A stretch of DNA of 64,000 bases from Thauera phenolivorans (GCF_001696715.1 NZ_MBFM01000002.1:660198-724197), one strand, 5' to 3'; positions 9,312-18,696 are shown, numbered from the stretch's first letter. The notes: generated from the letters alone by a model not told the origin. Program-made: numbers and translations.

Positions 9312-10427
9312 TCAATCGCCGGCCGGTTTCTGGTACTGCCGCATGAACCGCCGGTCGATCCAGTCCTTCCAGCGCCATGCGAGCGCGCCGCTCGCAGCGA
9401 GCCCGCCCCATGACACGATCGCCTCCTTCGGCCCCGTCGCCAGCAGGTACAGGCTTCTCCGCTGGGGCCGGTAAGGCAAGGGGTCGCGCCCCGCGAGCGC
9501 GCGCTGCAGGTTGGCCGTCAGCACCGGCCCGGCTCGCACCGCATGCACACCGGACTTCGGCCGCGGTGCATCGACGCGCGTGGCGACGTCGCCCGCCGCG
9601 AAAACCTGCGGGTGCGAGGCGCTTCGCTGGCCCGGTCCCACCGCGACGAAGCCGTCCGGCGCCAGCGCAAGCCCGGCGCCTGCGAGCCACGTCGGAGGGC
9701 GCACGCCGGTCGCCGCCACAATCCACTGCGCGCGCACCGGGCCGCCCGCAAGGGTCTCGAGGCCGTCGCGCCCGGCCCGGACGCGCGCCTCGACGAGTTC
9801 GACACCCTGCTGTGCCAATGCCGTGCGCACCCGCCTGACTACGCCGGGGGCGTGCCCCGGAAGCAGCGTGTCGCCGGATGCAAGCACCACCCTCGGTGCT
9901 TCGCTGCCGGTCTCCACGCGCAATCGATAGGCGACCGCGAGCGCCAGTTCGACCCCCGCCGCGCCACCCCCGCAAACCGCCACGCGGCTGCCGGGATCGC
10001 GCACGAGCGCCGCATGCGCGTCCCGCCATCGCGCCACGAAGGACTCGAGCGGCCGCACCGGGAGCACGCCGGGATGGGTGGCCAGCGCCGCCTCGAGCGC
10101 GAGCCCCGCGCCGGTGTCGAGCGACAGCAGGTCGTAGGCGACGACACGCCCGTCCGCCAGGCGGACGCGACGTTGATCCGCGTCCATGCCCACCACCGCC
10201 CCCTGAACGTAGCGCACGCCCGCGGCCCGGGCCAGCGGCGGGATGGGCGCGACGCATTCTTCGATACGGTAGTGGCCGGCGATCCAGCCGGGCACCATGC
10301 CGGAATAGATCTGGCGCGGATGGGGCGAGATCAGCACCACCTCGACGCCGCGCCAACGCCCCTCGCCCAACGCTCGCAGCACATGCAGGTGGGCGTGTCC
10401 GGCGCCGGCGAGCACGAGCCGCTTCAT
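9312..10427 (-). CDS. FAD-dependent pyridine nucleotide-disulfide oxidoreductase family (SelD N-terminus-like)
   Basis: A 371-residue flavoprotein with N-terminal Rossmann motif (VLAGAGHAHLHVLRAL), a second nucleotide fold (VAVCGGGAAGVELALAV) and the FAD-binding VFAAGDVA near the C-terminus. It resembles the NDH-2-like family that also occurs as an N-terminal extension of selenide,water dikinase (TIGR03169). No SelD domain is attached and no CxxC pair is visible. It is the last gene of the arsS operon, overlapping the gene before it by 4 bp. Substrate unknown; thiol/quinone or selenium/arsenic redox chemistry is possible from context only. Confidence 0.78.
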   Translation of the reverse strand: MKRLVLAGAGHAHLHVLRALGEGRWRGVEVVLISPHPRQIYSGMVPGWIAGHYRIEECVAPIPPLARAAGVRYVQGAVVGMDADQRRVRLADGRVVAYDLLSLDTGAGLALEAALATHPGVLPVRPLESFVARWRDAHAALVRDPGSRVAVCGGGAAGVELALAVAYRLRVETGSEAPRVVLASGDTLLPGHAPGVVRRVRTALAQQGVELVEARVRAGRDGLETLAGGPVRAQWIVAATGVRPPTWLAGAGLALAPDGFVAVGPGQRSASHPQVFAAGDVATRVDAPRPKSGVHAVRAGPVLTANLQRALAGRDPLPYRPQRRSLYLLATGPKEAIVSWGGLAASGALAWRWKDWIDRRFMRQYQKPAGD

Positions 10428-11086
10428 GTCCGCTCCGCCGGCGCGACCGCCGCGCGGACCGCCGGGCTAAGTGCGGCCAGCCGCTCGAAGTCCTCGGGCC
10501 GGTCCACATCCCACAGGGCTGCCGGTTCGTGCCAGCGCAGCCCGAGCGCGCGCAGGCGTTCCCGCGTCTGCTCCATGACGCGGTCGGTGCTCCAGTCGAT
10601 GTCCGCGAACAGGCGCGGATCGGCACGACGGAGCGCGATCAGCACGTAACCCCCATCCTCGGCCGGCACGACCACCGCATCGTGCTGGCCGAGCGCGCGT
10701 GCAACGCGACGGATCAGCACCGGCGTCAGCACCGGGCAGTCGGTGCCGATGATCAGCATGCCGGCCGGCGTGCGCGATGCTGCCGCGGCCGCCTGCATGC
10801 GCACGCCGAGATCACCTTGCGGCTGGGACAGCAGCCGGACCTCGCCCGAGGCCAGGCAGCGCTCGAAGTCCGGATGCCCGGTGTCCGGCGCGCACCAGAG
10901 GCTCACCGGCCCGAGGTCCGCCCTCACCGCCACCCGCACCGCGCGCCGCAGCAGCCAGCGCTGCAGCGCTGCCGCCCCCTCGCGGCCGAGATGCGGAATC
11001 AGCCGCGTCTTCGCAAAACCGGCCACCGGCGCCTTTGCGAGGATCGCCAGCTCGATGGCCGCAGGCTGCCCGTGCCCGCCGCTCAT
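10424..11086 (-). CDS. TIGR04282-family arsenosugar-cluster nucleotidyl/glycosyltransferase-like protein
   Basis: A 220-residue protein of the DUF2064/TIGR04282 family, with a nucleotide-diphospho-sugar transferase fold. Seen: N-terminal AILAKAPVAGFAKTRLIPHLG, central GTDCPVLTP and a PAEDGGYVLIALR motif, all typical. The family commonly sits beside ArsS and is taken to act in arsenosugar biosynthesis. The ATG at 11086 overlaps the stop of the preceding glycosyltransferase by 4 bp, and the gene's own stop overlaps the next start, showing a tight operon. Confidence 0.88.
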   Translation of the reverse strand: MSGGHGQPAAIELAILAKAPVAGFAKTRLIPHLGREGAAALQRWLLRRAVRVAVRADLGPVSLWCAPDTGHPDFERCLASGEVRLLSQPQGDLGVRMQAAAAASRTPAGMLIIGTDCPVLTPVLIRRVARALGQHDAVVVPAEDGGYVLIALRRADPRLFADIDWSTDRVMEQTRERLRALGLRWHEPAALWDVDRPEDFERLAALSPAVRAAVAPAERT

Positions 11087-11826
11087 CGGGGCGCGTAGCC
11101 GTAAGCGCGTGCGAGCGCCTCGGGCGAGGCGCCGAGCCAGAAGCGCAGGCGCAGCCACCACATCGTGAGCACCGTCCGCACGACACCGTGACGCGCCCAG
11201 CGTCGCCCCGAGGTTTCGACCCTCGTGCGCAGACAGGCCGGACGCGCGATCGCGCGCAGGCGCCGCGACAGCACGATGTCTTCCATCAGCGGGATTTCCG
11301 GAAAACCGCCAGCACGGTCGAAGGCCGCCCGGGTGCAGAACATGGCCTGGTCGCCGGTCGCGATGCCGGTCAGGCGCGAACGCAGATTCATCGCCCAGGC
11401 CACCATCGCGAGCGCGGCTGGGCCATCGACGATGCGCACGTCGAAACGACCCCAAGGGGAAGCGTCGCCGATCGCCTGGCGAACCGCCGGCAGCGCATCG
11501 GCCGGCAGCCGGGTATCGGCATGCAGAAAGAGCAGTGCCCTGCCCCGCGCACAACGCGCGCCCGCGTTCATCTGCCGCCCCCGCCCCCGGCCCGCCTGTT
11601 CGACACGGTCCGCCAGCGGCGCCGCCAGCGCGACCGTGTCGTCCCTGCTGCCGCCATCGACGACGACGAGTTCCACGCCGTGCGCACGCAAGCCCTGAAG
11701 CGCCTGCAGGTGCTCGACGACGCCGGCGGCCTCGTCGAGCACCGGGATCACGATCGACAGCTCATGGGGCTGGACCTCGATCCCGGGCGCCGCCATCGAC
11801 TCCTCCCTGCGATCCTTCACGCTCAT
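11083..11826 (-). CDS. TIGR04283-family GT2 glycosyltransferase of the arsenosugar cluster
   Basis: A 247-residue family 2 glycosyltransferase. Seen: LSIVIPVLDEAAGVVEHL at the N-terminus, VVVDGGSRDDT, the metal-binding FLHADTRLP (DxD-like) and TGDQAMF further on. Together with the downstream TIGR04282 protein it forms the pair repeatedly found with ArsS, where it probably transfers a sugar in arsenosugar or related metabolite synthesis. It starts 37 bp after the flavoprotein-fusion stop. MAAPGIEV, ten codons in, is an alternative start. Confidence 0.88.
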   Translation of the reverse strand: MSVKDRREESMAAPGIEVQPHELSIVIPVLDEAAGVVEHLQALQGLRAHGVELVVVDGGSRDDTVALAAPLADRVEQAGRGRGRQMNAGARCARGRALLFLHADTRLPADALPAVRQAIGDASPWGRFDVRIVDGPAALAMVAWAMNLRSRLTGIATGDQAMFCTRAAFDRAGGFPEIPLMEDIVLSRRLRAIARPACLRTRVETSGRRWARHGVVRTVLTMWWLRLRFWLGASPEALARAYGYAPR

Positions 11827-11863
11827 GCCCTCGTCGGAATGCTCACCATGACCTGATCCACCG

Positions 11864-14029
11864 TCAGCCCGCCGCCCCCCGGCGCCAGTCGTGGAAGCGC
11901 TTCACCCAGCCGAGCAAACGCTTGGGCGCGTGCGCCCGCTTCCAGTTCCCCGCCACGTACTTGTTTGCTTCGGCCAGGGTCGGATAGATGTGGATGGTGC
12001 CGAGAATCCTGTTCAGGCCGATCCCCTGCTTCATCGCCAGCACGTATTCCGCGATGAGGTCGCCCGCATGCTCGCCGACGATGGTCACGCCGAGAATACG
12101 GTCCTTGCCCGGCACCGTCAGCACCTTGATGAAGCCGTGCGCCTCGCTGTCGGCGATCGCGCGATCGAGGTCGTCGATGCCGTAGACCGTCACTTCGAAG
12201 GCGATGCCCTGCGCGCGCGCCTCCTGCTCGTTGAGCCCGACGCGGGCGACCTCGGGTTCGACGAAGGTGGCCCAGGGGATGACCCGATAGTCTGCCTTGA
12301 AGGTCTTGAACGGAGCGAACAGGGCGTTGACCGCCGCATACCACGCCTGATGGGCGGCAGTGTGGGTGAATTGCCAGGGGCCGGCGACGTCGCCCGCGGC
12401 GTAGATGTTGGGGTAGTTGGTCTGCAGCAGGGCGTTGGTCTCGATCGTCCGCGCGCAGCGCGCGCAGCGCACGCCGAGCTCCTCGAGCCCGTAGCCGCTC
12501 AGATTGGCGCTGCGTCCGAGCGCAAGGAGCACCGTGTCGAAGGGAACGCGCACCGCTTGGCCGGCATGATCGGCGATCAGGACCTTGTCGTCGCCCTCCC
12601 GCACGAAGGCCTTGGCGTGGTGGCCCAGGCGCAGATCGATGCCTTCGGCGCGAAAGCGCTGCATCACCAGCTCGGAAACATCCGCATCCTCGCGCGGCAA
12701 CAGGCGCGGTCCGCGGTGAAGCAGCGTGACCCGGGCGCCGAAGCGCGCGAACGCCTGGGCAAGCTCGCAGCCGATCGGCCCGCCGCCCAGCACCAGCAGC
12801 CGGCGCGGCAGTTCGCGCAGCGACCACACGGTGTCGGAGCTCAGGTAGCCGACCTCTTCTAGCCCCGGCAGATCGGGCACCGCGGGACGTGCGCCGGTGG
12901 CGACGACGATGGCGCGCGTGGTGAGGCGTCGATGCTCACCCTCGGCCGTCTCGATCTCCACCGCCCAGGGCGACACGATGCGCGCGGCGCCCTGCACCAC
13001 ATCGACGCCGAGCGCGGTGTAGCGCTCGGCCGAGTCGTGCGGCGCAACTTCACGGATGATCCGCTGCACCCGCTCCATGACCTCGGCGAAGTCGAAACGC
13101 GCCTCGGCCGATGCAACGCCGAACTCGCTCGCTCGCGAAACGTGCGACAGGAACTTCGCGGAGCGGATCAGCGCCTTCGAGGGCACGCAACCGGTATTGA
13201 GGCAGTCGCCCCCGAGCTTGTCCCGCTCCACCAGCGTGACCTTGGCCTTCACCGCCGCGGCGATGTAGGCCGTCACCAGGCCGGCGCTGCCGCCACCGAT
13301 GACGATCAGGTTGCGGTCGAAACGTGCGGGTCGGGGCCAGCGCGCAGCGACCCGCTGGCCCCGGATGCGCTCCACCACCCGCCGCGCGATGAGCGGAAAC
13401 ACGCCCAGGATGGCGAACGAGCCGAGCAACGCCGGCGACAGGATTCCGCCCAGGCTGTCGATGCGGGCGAGTTGCGTGCCGGCATTCACGTACACCACCG
13501 TGCCGGGGAGCATGCCGATCTGGCTCACCCAGAAGAAGGTCCGGGTGCGCATCGCGGTCAGCCCCAGCAGCAGATTCACCAGGAAAAAGGGGAACACCGG
13601 CACCAGGCGCAGGGTGAACAGATAGAACGCCCCTTCGCGCCGGACGCCCTCGTCGATCGACGCGAGGCGCTGGCCGAAGCGCTGGCCGACCCAGTCGCGC
13701 AGCAGGAAGCGCGCCAGCAGGAAAGCGGCGGTGGCACCGAGCGTCGACGCGAATGACACCACCACCGTCCCCCACAGCAGGCCGAACACCGCTCCGCCGG
13801 CCAGGGTCAGCAGCGCGGCCCCGGGAATCGACAAGGCCGTGACGACCACGTAGATGACGAAATAGATGGCAATGCTCGCCACCGGGTTGCGGTCGCGAAA
13901 GCCTTCGATCGCGGCCTGCTGCGACTTGAGGAACGCCAGGTCGAGATACTGCCCGAGGTCGAAGAAGAAGAAGCCACCGATCGCGACGGCGATCACCAGC
14001 AGCAGCACCCGCTTGCGGCGATTCATCAC
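11864..14029 (-). CDS. TVP38/TMEM64 membrane domain fused to mercuric reductase-like oxidoreductase
   Basis: A 721-residue fusion. Residues about 1-225 are a TVP38/SNARE-associated (DedA-like) integral membrane domain with the glycine-rich TLAGGAVFGLLWGT region. Residues about 238-721 are a soluble FAD/NAD(P) disulfide reductase: VIGGGSAGLVTAY, the redox-active pair Cys276/Cys281 in GGDCLNTGCVPSKAL, a second Rossmann motif (VLGGGPIGCELAQ), AAGDVAGPW, and a C-terminal dimerisation domain. The mercuric-reductase C-terminal cysteine pair is not visible, so mercury reduction is unlikely. It lies 4 bp after arsS, and placement in the arsS operon suggests redox or membrane transfer of an arsenic- or selenium-containing thiol; that is inference. 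Confidence 0.88.
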   Translation of the reverse strand: MMNRRKRVLLLVIAVAIGGFFFFDLGQYLDLAFLKSQQAAIEGFRDRNPVASIAIYFVIYVVVTALSIPGAALLTLAGGAVFGLLWGTVVVSFASTLGATAAFLLARFLLRDWVGQRFGQRLASIDEGVRREGAFYLFTLRLVPVFPFFLVNLLLGLTAMRTRTFFWVSQIGMLPGTVVYVNAGTQLARIDSLGGILSPALLGSFAILGVFPLIARRVVERIRGQRVAARWPRPARFDRNLIVIGGGSAGLVTAYIAAAVKAKVTLVERDKLGGDCLNTGCVPSKALIRSAKFLSHVSRASEFGVASAEARFDFAEVMERVQRIIREVAPHDSAERYTALGVDVVQGAARIVSPWAVEIETAEGEHRRLTTRAIVVATGARPAVPDLPGLEEVGYLSSDTVWSLRELPRRLLVLGGGPIGCELAQAFARFGARVTLLHRGPRLLPREDADVSELVMQRFRAEGIDLRLGHHAKAFVREGDDKVLIADHAGQAVRVPFDTVLLALGRSANLSGYGLEELGVRCARCARTIETNALLQTNYPNIYAAGDVAGPWQFTHTAAHQAWYAAVNALFAPFKTFKADYRVIPWATFVEPEVARVGLNEQEARAQGIAFEVTVYGIDDLDRAIADSEAHGFIKVLTVPGKDRILGVTIVGEHAGDLIAEYVLAMKQGIGLNRILGTIHIYPTLAEANKYVAGNWKRAHAPKRLLGWVKRFHDWRRGAAG

Positions 14030-14033
14030 GCGC

Positions 14034-15053
14034 TTACCGAGGGTCGCCGTGCGCGGCAGCTACGGACGCATCCTGCATGCCGTCGGACGCGTGCTCGAGC
14101 GCGCCGCCGCAGCTGCTCCCCTGTCCCGCGGTACAGCCGTAACAGTGCGTGGCGACACGGATCGCGTGACCTTCGAGGTCCGCATCGAGCAGGTCGGACA
14201 GGTGGGTCGGCGCCTGCGGACGGACACGGAGAGGCAGCCCGAGCATCTGGTTGAAGTCGCAGTCGAACACCTGCCCCTGCCAATTCACCGAGACCAACGA
14301 ACGGCACATCACGCCGGCCCGGTTTTCCGGGCGATAGGCGTCCTTGAGCAGGCTCATGTAGCCGTCGAACTGCCCGCGCGAGACGAGCTGGCTGCCGAAG
14401 CGCTGGATCGGCATGTTAGTCAGCGTGAAAAGCTGGTTGAACACCACGCCGTAGCGCGCCGCCAGTTCGCGTTTGTAGGTCTGCTCGAGCGCCTGCTGAG
14501 CCGGGGGCAGGCTCGGGCCGAGCGGGTTGTAGACCAGGTTCAGCACCAGGCCGGTGTCGGGCCGGCCATAACCGAGCGCGTTCAGGGTCCGCAGGCCTTC
14601 GAGGCTGGCGCGGAACACGCCGTCGCCGCGCTGGGCATCGACGTTGTCTTCCAGATAGCACGGCAGCGAGGCGGTGATCTCGACCCGGTTGTCGGCAAGG
14701 AAGTCCGCGAGCCACTCGTAGCCCGGTTCGCTCAGGATGGTGAGGTTGCAGCGGTCGATGACACGCAGTCCGGTCGCCCGCGCTTCGGTGACGAGGCGAC
14801 GGAAGTGCGGATTCATCTCCGGCGCGCCGCCGGTGAGATCGAGCGTGGCCACGCGGTGCCGACGCGCCACCGCGAGCAGCAGGACCATCGTCTCCCAGCT
14901 CATCTCCTCGGTGCGGCGCGGACTTGCCGCCACATGGCAGTGCAGGCAGGCCTGATTGCAGCGATAGCCGAGATTGGCCTGCAGCGTTTCGAGCCGAGCT
15001 CGCGAGAGCGCGGGGAAGTCGGTCTCGACCAACAAGGGAAATGTGTCGCGCAT
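14034..15053 (-). CDS. arsS: Arsenosugar biosynthesis radical SAM protein ArsS
   Basis: A 339-residue radical SAM enzyme that in known cases transfers a 5'-deoxyadenosyl group to methylated arsenic to make arsenosugar precursors. The cluster motif is C32-x3-C36-x2-C39 (CNQACLHCHV), followed by LTGGAPEMNP. The C-terminus has the family-specific cysteine-rich HCYGCTAGQGSSCGGAL. The family includes selenoprotein forms, but here the key positions are cysteine and no in-frame UGA is present. GGAG motifs precede the ATG at 15053. First gene of a five-gene operon. Confidence 0.9.
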   Translation of the reverse strand: MRDTFPLLVETDFPALSRARLETLQANLGYRCNQACLHCHVAASPRRTEEMSWETMVLLLAVARRHRVATLDLTGGAPEMNPHFRRLVTEARATGLRVIDRCNLTILSEPGYEWLADFLADNRVEITASLPCYLEDNVDAQRGDGVFRASLEGLRTLNALGYGRPDTGLVLNLVYNPLGPSLPPAQQALEQTYKRELAARYGVVFNQLFTLTNMPIQRFGSQLVSRGQFDGYMSLLKDAYRPENRAGVMCRSLVSVNWQGQVFDCDFNQMLGLPLRVRPQAPTHLSDLLDADLEGHAIRVATHCYGCTAGQGSSCGGALEHASDGMQDASVAAAHGDPR

Positions 15054-15362
15054 GGATGGGCTCCGTCTCCGTTTCGTCCTTTAGTCGGAGCATGAACCGA
15101 ATCCACACATCGTGTCAGTACGCAAGCTGCCGCCTTGTGCGCTCCCTGCAGGAAGATTTCCCCGTCCACGCCGGGAACCCTAGCGGCGCCGCGCCAAGAC
15201 GCATGTCATGTTGCGGTGCTACCATCGGGCTGCGGTGGGGCCCTCGCCCTGCCGGCCGCTCGCGAACCTTCCCACCTTCCCCGCGGACTCGCATTGCCTG
15301 CCGGCGCCCACGCGCATATTCGGTCCGGACCGGCGATCCGACGTTTCGGAGGCTGTCAGCAC
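15054..15362. other. Divergent intergenic region between arsS and a small membrane protein gene
   Basis: A 309-bp non-coding stretch from which arsS (leftward) and the 59-residue protein (rightward) are transcribed. The arsS side has GGAGACGGAG as its ribosome binding site. I see no clear paired -35/-10 boxes, no ArsR-type inverted repeat I can name and no RNA gene. Confidence 0.4.
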
Positions 15363-15542
15363 ATGAACATGAACCTCGCTTCCTTCTGGCCCACCGTGGG
15401 CGCATTCACCCTGGGCCTGTTTCTCCTCGGCATGGGCTTTTCGCTGCGCGAGAAGGATTACGGCGTCTTCATGCTGTGGGCGGGCGTGATGGCGGTGTTC
15501 GCGGTGATCGTCTACAACATCCTGCAGGCGATCGGTTCGTGA
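15363..15542 (+). CDS. Small two-helix membrane protein
   Basis: A 59-residue protein with two hydrophobic helices (about residues 8-25 and 35-55) separated by a short charged loop (SLREKDYG). The ATG at 15363 has GGAGG ten bases upstream, which decides this start over longer upstream extensions lacking coding character. No known family is recognised. It faces a convergent AGCS symporter gene 46 bp downstream and is divergent from arsS. Confidence 0.6.
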   Translation: MNMNLASFWPTVGAFTLGLFLLGMGFSLREKDYGVFMLWAGVMAVFAVIVYNILQAIGS

Positions 15543-15588
15543 GCCCGCCCTCGGGCGCCGTGTCGGCGCCCTTCGAGGGCAGCCCCGC

Positions 15589-17034
15589 TCAGTGCCAGAT
15601 GCCCGGCTCGATCCTGCTGCGGATCTCGGGGTATCGGTTGGCGTCGAAGCTCGGCAGCTTGCTGGCGGCGCGCTGCGCATCGTAGTCGCGCGCCAGCTTC
15701 ACCGCCAGGTTCGACAGCAGCAGGATGGCAATGAGGTTGGTGATCGCCATCAGGCCCATCGCCACGTCGGCGAAGTTCCACACGAAGGGCAGCGAGCCGA
15801 TCGCACCGAACAACACCATCGCGAGCACCAGCAGACGGAAGATCAGCAGCCCGGCCGGGTGATTGTGCTCGAGGAAGACGAGGCAGTTCTCCGCGTAGAA
15901 GTAGTTGGCGACGATCGAGGTGAAGGCGAAGAACAGCACCACCACGGCCAGGAAGTACTTGCCCCAGCCGCCCACTTCGGCCGCCAGCGCGTTCTGCACC
16001 AGGCCGATGCCGGTGCCCTCGACAGGCCCGGCGAGCAGGATGATCGCGGCCGACGCGGTACAGATCAGCATGGTGTCGATGAACACCCCCGCCATCTGCA
16101 CATAGCCCTGCGAGGCGGGGTGCGGCGGATACGGGGTGGCGGCCGCGGCCGCGTTCGGCGCCGAGCCCATGCCCGCCTCGTTGGAGAACAGGCCGCGCTT
16201 GAAGCCGTTGAGGATCGCCGCGCCGATGCCGCCCGCAGCCGCCTCGTGCAGGCCGAAGGCGCTCTTGAAGATCAGCGCCAGCGCCTCGGGCACCGCCGGC
16301 AGGTTGGTGAGGATGATGCCGATCGCCACCAGCAGGTAGCCGACCGCCATGAAGGGCACCGCGATCTCGGCGAAGCGCGCGATCGAGCGCAGGCCGCCGA
16401 AGATGATGAGGGCGGTCAGCACCACCACCGCCAGGCCGATCACCAGCGAGGCGATGCCGATCTCGAGACCGGCGACCGTCGTCGTGCCCATGTCGAGGCC
16501 GAAGGCGCCGACCATCGCGCCGGTGATGGTGTTCGACTGCACCGAGTTGAAGGCGAAGCCGAAGGCGATGATCAGGAAGATCGAGAACAGCACGCCCGCC
16601 CAGCGCTGGCCGAGGCCCTTTTCCATGTAGTAGGCCGGGCCGCCGCGGAACTGGCCCTTGTCGTCGCGGATCTTGAACAGCTGCGCGAGGGTGGCCTCGG
16701 CGAAACCGGTGGCCATGCCGACCATCGCGATCACCCACATCCAGAAGATCGCGCCCGGCCCGCCCATGGTGATCGCCACCGCCACGCCGGCGATGTTGCC
16801 GGTACCCACCCGCGCGGCGAGCGAGGTGCACAGCGCCTGGAAGGAGGAGATGCCCGAGGCGTCGGCATGACGGCTGCCGCGCAGCACGCTGAAGATATGG
16901 CCGAAGTGGCGCAGCTGGATGACGCCGAGCCTCAGGGTGAAGTACACACCGGTACCCACCAGCAGCCAGATCAGGATGTTGCCCCAGAGGAGGCCGTTGA
17001 GCAGATCGACGACCTGGTTGGCGAACGCTTGCAT
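15589..17034 (-). CDS. AGCS-family sodium:alanine/glycine symporter
   Basis: A 481-residue inner-membrane transporter with about eleven helices. Seen: ISSFQALCTSLAARVGTGNIAGVAVAI, the strongly conserved AGCS signature, FRGGPAYYMEKGLG and FSNEAGMGSAPNAAAAA, all family hallmarks. It imports small neutral amino acids with Na+. The start ATG 17034 gives the usual length; the longer open frame upstream lacks family features. It appears monocistronic. Confidence 0.93.
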   Translation of the reverse strand: MQAFANQVVDLLNGLLWGNILIWLLVGTGVYFTLRLGVIQLRHFGHIFSVLRGSRHADASGISSFQALCTSLAARVGTGNIAGVAVAITMGGPGAIFWMWVIAMVGMATGFAEATLAQLFKIRDDKGQFRGGPAYYMEKGLGQRWAGVLFSIFLIIAFGFAFNSVQSNTITGAMVGAFGLDMGTTTVAGLEIGIASLVIGLAVVVLTALIIFGGLRSIARFAEIAVPFMAVGYLLVAIGIILTNLPAVPEALALIFKSAFGLHEAAAGGIGAAILNGFKRGLFSNEAGMGSAPNAAAAATPYPPHPASQGYVQMAGVFIDTMLICTASAAIILLAGPVEGTGIGLVQNALAAEVGGWGKYFLAVVVLFFAFTSIVANYFYAENCLVFLEHNHPAGLLIFRLLVLAMVLFGAIGSLPFVWNFADVAMGLMAITNLIAILLLSNLAVKLARDYDAQRAASKLPSFDANRYPEIRSRIEPGIWH

Positions 17035-17122
17035 CGGAGATCTCCGGACGCGAAATGGCGGGAGGCGGATCGTAGCGCAGCGCAAGGACCGCACACAACC
17101 ACGCCCAAAGGCGCACCGCGAC

Positions 17123-17578
17123 TCAACCCAGCGTTCTACACGCCCACCACAAGTCATCGGCCGCCTGCGTCGCCTTCGCCCGCTCGCGCCGCGCCCTTTT
17201 TGGGTCGTCGATGCGCGCCGCCCGAGACGCGAGCTCCTGCGCTCGCAGGCGCAGCTCGCTGCAGCGCCGCGCCTGCGCACCCCGCTCCGCCTCGCGGCTC
17301 GCCTCCGCCGCCTCGCGTGCGGCCCGCCGCTCGGCCTCGTCAGCCTCGAGCCCGGCACGGATGCGCGAGGTCTGCGCGTCCCGCGCCGCCGCCGCTGCAC
17401 GGTCGAAGTCGCCCGCCGCCGGGCGCGGATCGACCGCCACCGCATCGGCGTCGCAGCGCCTATCTGAGAACACCGTCCGTCCGCCCGCCTCGCACCTGAA
17501 CACCTGGGCGTTCGCGCTTGCGGCAACGACCAGCAGCCCGAGGATCGCCATCGCTATCGCCTTCGTCGTGGTCCTCAT
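17123..17578 (-). CDS. Secreted DUF4124-like protein with coiled-coil
   Basis: A 151-residue exported protein. A signal peptide (basic start, hydrophobic stretch, cleavage after SANA) is followed by a short DUF4124-like motif (VFRCEAGGRTVFSDRRC) with paired cysteines. A long Ala/Arg/Glu-rich helical region (about residues 60-130) is probably coiled coil. Function unknown; DUF4124 proteins are periplasmic. Lies 88 bp upstream of the AGCS start on the same strand. Confidence 0.7.
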   Translation of the reverse strand: MRTTTKAIAMAILGLLVVAASANAQVFRCEAGGRTVFSDRRCDADAVAVDPRPAAGDFDRAAAAARDAQTSRIRAGLEADEAERRAAREAAEASREAERGAQARRCSELRLRAQELASRAARIDDPKRARRERAKATQAADDLWWACRTLG

Positions 17579-17643
17579 TGCACCCTCCCCGATAATGCTA
17601 ACGGCATTATAAGCCCGTGGCCGGCGAGCACGGCGTGGCACAA

Positions 17644-18696
17644 TCAACCGTTCTGCGGCGGCGGGCAAGCGAACGCCGGCATGCGGAAGCAGCGTCGGTA
17701 GGCGCCCGCCGTAAGGCCTGTGGTGCGCTTGAACAGGCGGCGGAAGAAGGCCGCATCCTCGTAGCCGACTCGCCAGCTGATCTCGTCGATCGACGCGTCG
17801 GTGCGCTCGAGCCGGCGCTTGGCGTCCTCGATGCGCAGGCGCTGCACGTAGGCGATCGGCGTGAGGCCGGTCGCGGCCGCGAAGCGGCGCTTGAAAGTGC
17901 GCTCGGCGAGCCGCGAGCGCCTGATCATCTCGTCGACCGGGTGAGCGACAGCGAAATGTTCGCTCAGCCACTGCTGTGCGCTCACGATCTCGGCATCGCC
18001 GTGATCGGTCCGCCCTTCGAAGACGATGTAGGGTGCGAGCCCGTCCTGGTGCCATTGCAGCGCAAACATGCGCGCGACCTGTTGCGCGGCGCTCGCGCCG
18101 GCATAGCGCGCGAAAAGGTAGAGCACGAGATCGTGCCAGGTGGTCGACGCGCCCGAGCTCACCAGCTCCTCGCGTCGGCCGGCGATCACCAGCGCCCGCT
18201 CCGGATGGATCGACACCGCCGGATACGCGGCCGCGAAGGCGCGCGCATAGCCGAAATGCACCGTCGCATCGCGGCCGTCGAACAGGCCGGTTTCGGCGAC
18301 CAGGAAGATCCCGGAGCAGGCCGAGCACAGCACGGCGCCGTGCGCGTGCATGCGTGCAAGCCACTCGACAAGGCGTGGATAGCGCCCCTTCGTCCAGCCT
18401 CGCGGCCCCAGCACCACCGAAGGGACGATCACGATGTCGCTCGCCTCGACGCTGTCGATCGAGCGCCCGACCGTGATCTCGACCCCACTCGCGAGCGCGA
18501 GCGGACCGCTCCGCTCGCCGACGATGTCCAGCCGGAATGGCGCCTGTACGCCAGCGGCCGCGTCGGACAAGCCCATCAGCGCGAACGCGTTCATCGCATC
18601 GAAGAGCCCGAACAGGGTCGATACCGCGCCGTCGGGCAGCGCGACGAGACATACGTGACGGGAAGGCTGCCCGGGCGGAACCGGCGGTAGCGCCAT
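17644..18696 (-). CDS. GlxA-family AraC-type transcriptional regulator
   Basis: A 350-residue regulator. The N-terminal DJ-1/PfpI amidotransferase-like domain (about residues 15-200, with GAVLCSACSGIFLVAETGLFDGR containing the nucleophile-elbow cysteine) is joined to a C-terminal AraC helix-turn-helix pair (about 240-340, ERTFKRRFAAATGLTPIAYV and ISWRVGYEDAAFFRRLFKR). The ATG at 18696 fits the family N-terminus. It is divergent from a methyltransferase gene across a 191-bp region and may regulate it; no operator was recognised. Confidence 0.88.
   Translation of the reverse strand: MALPPVPPGQPSRHVCLVALPDGAVSTLFGLFDAMNAFALMGLSDAAAGVQAPFRLDIVGERSGPLALASGVEITVGRSIDSVEASDIVIVPSVVLGPRGWTKGRYPRLVEWLARMHAHGAVLCSACSGIFLVAETGLFDGRDATVHFGYARAFAAAYPAVSIHPERALVIAGRREELVSSGASTTWHDLVLYLFARYAGASAAQQVARMFALQWHQDGLAPYIVFEGRTDHGDAEIVSAQQWLSEHFAVAHPVDEMIRRSRLAERTFKRRFAAATGLTPIAYVQRLRIEDAKRRLERTDASIDEISWRVGYEDAAFFRRLFKRTTGLTAGAYRRCFRMPAFACPPPQNG

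Noticed and set aside
11864..14029. Mercury resistance (merA)
   Set aside because: The oxidoreductase has the CxxxxC site but not the C-terminal Cys pair of MerA, has a TVP38 membrane domain instead of a HMA domain, and no merR/merT/merP lie nearby.
14034..15053. ArsS as a selenoprotein
   Set aside because: All cysteine-motif positions are Cys codons and no in-frame TGA occurs before the true stop.
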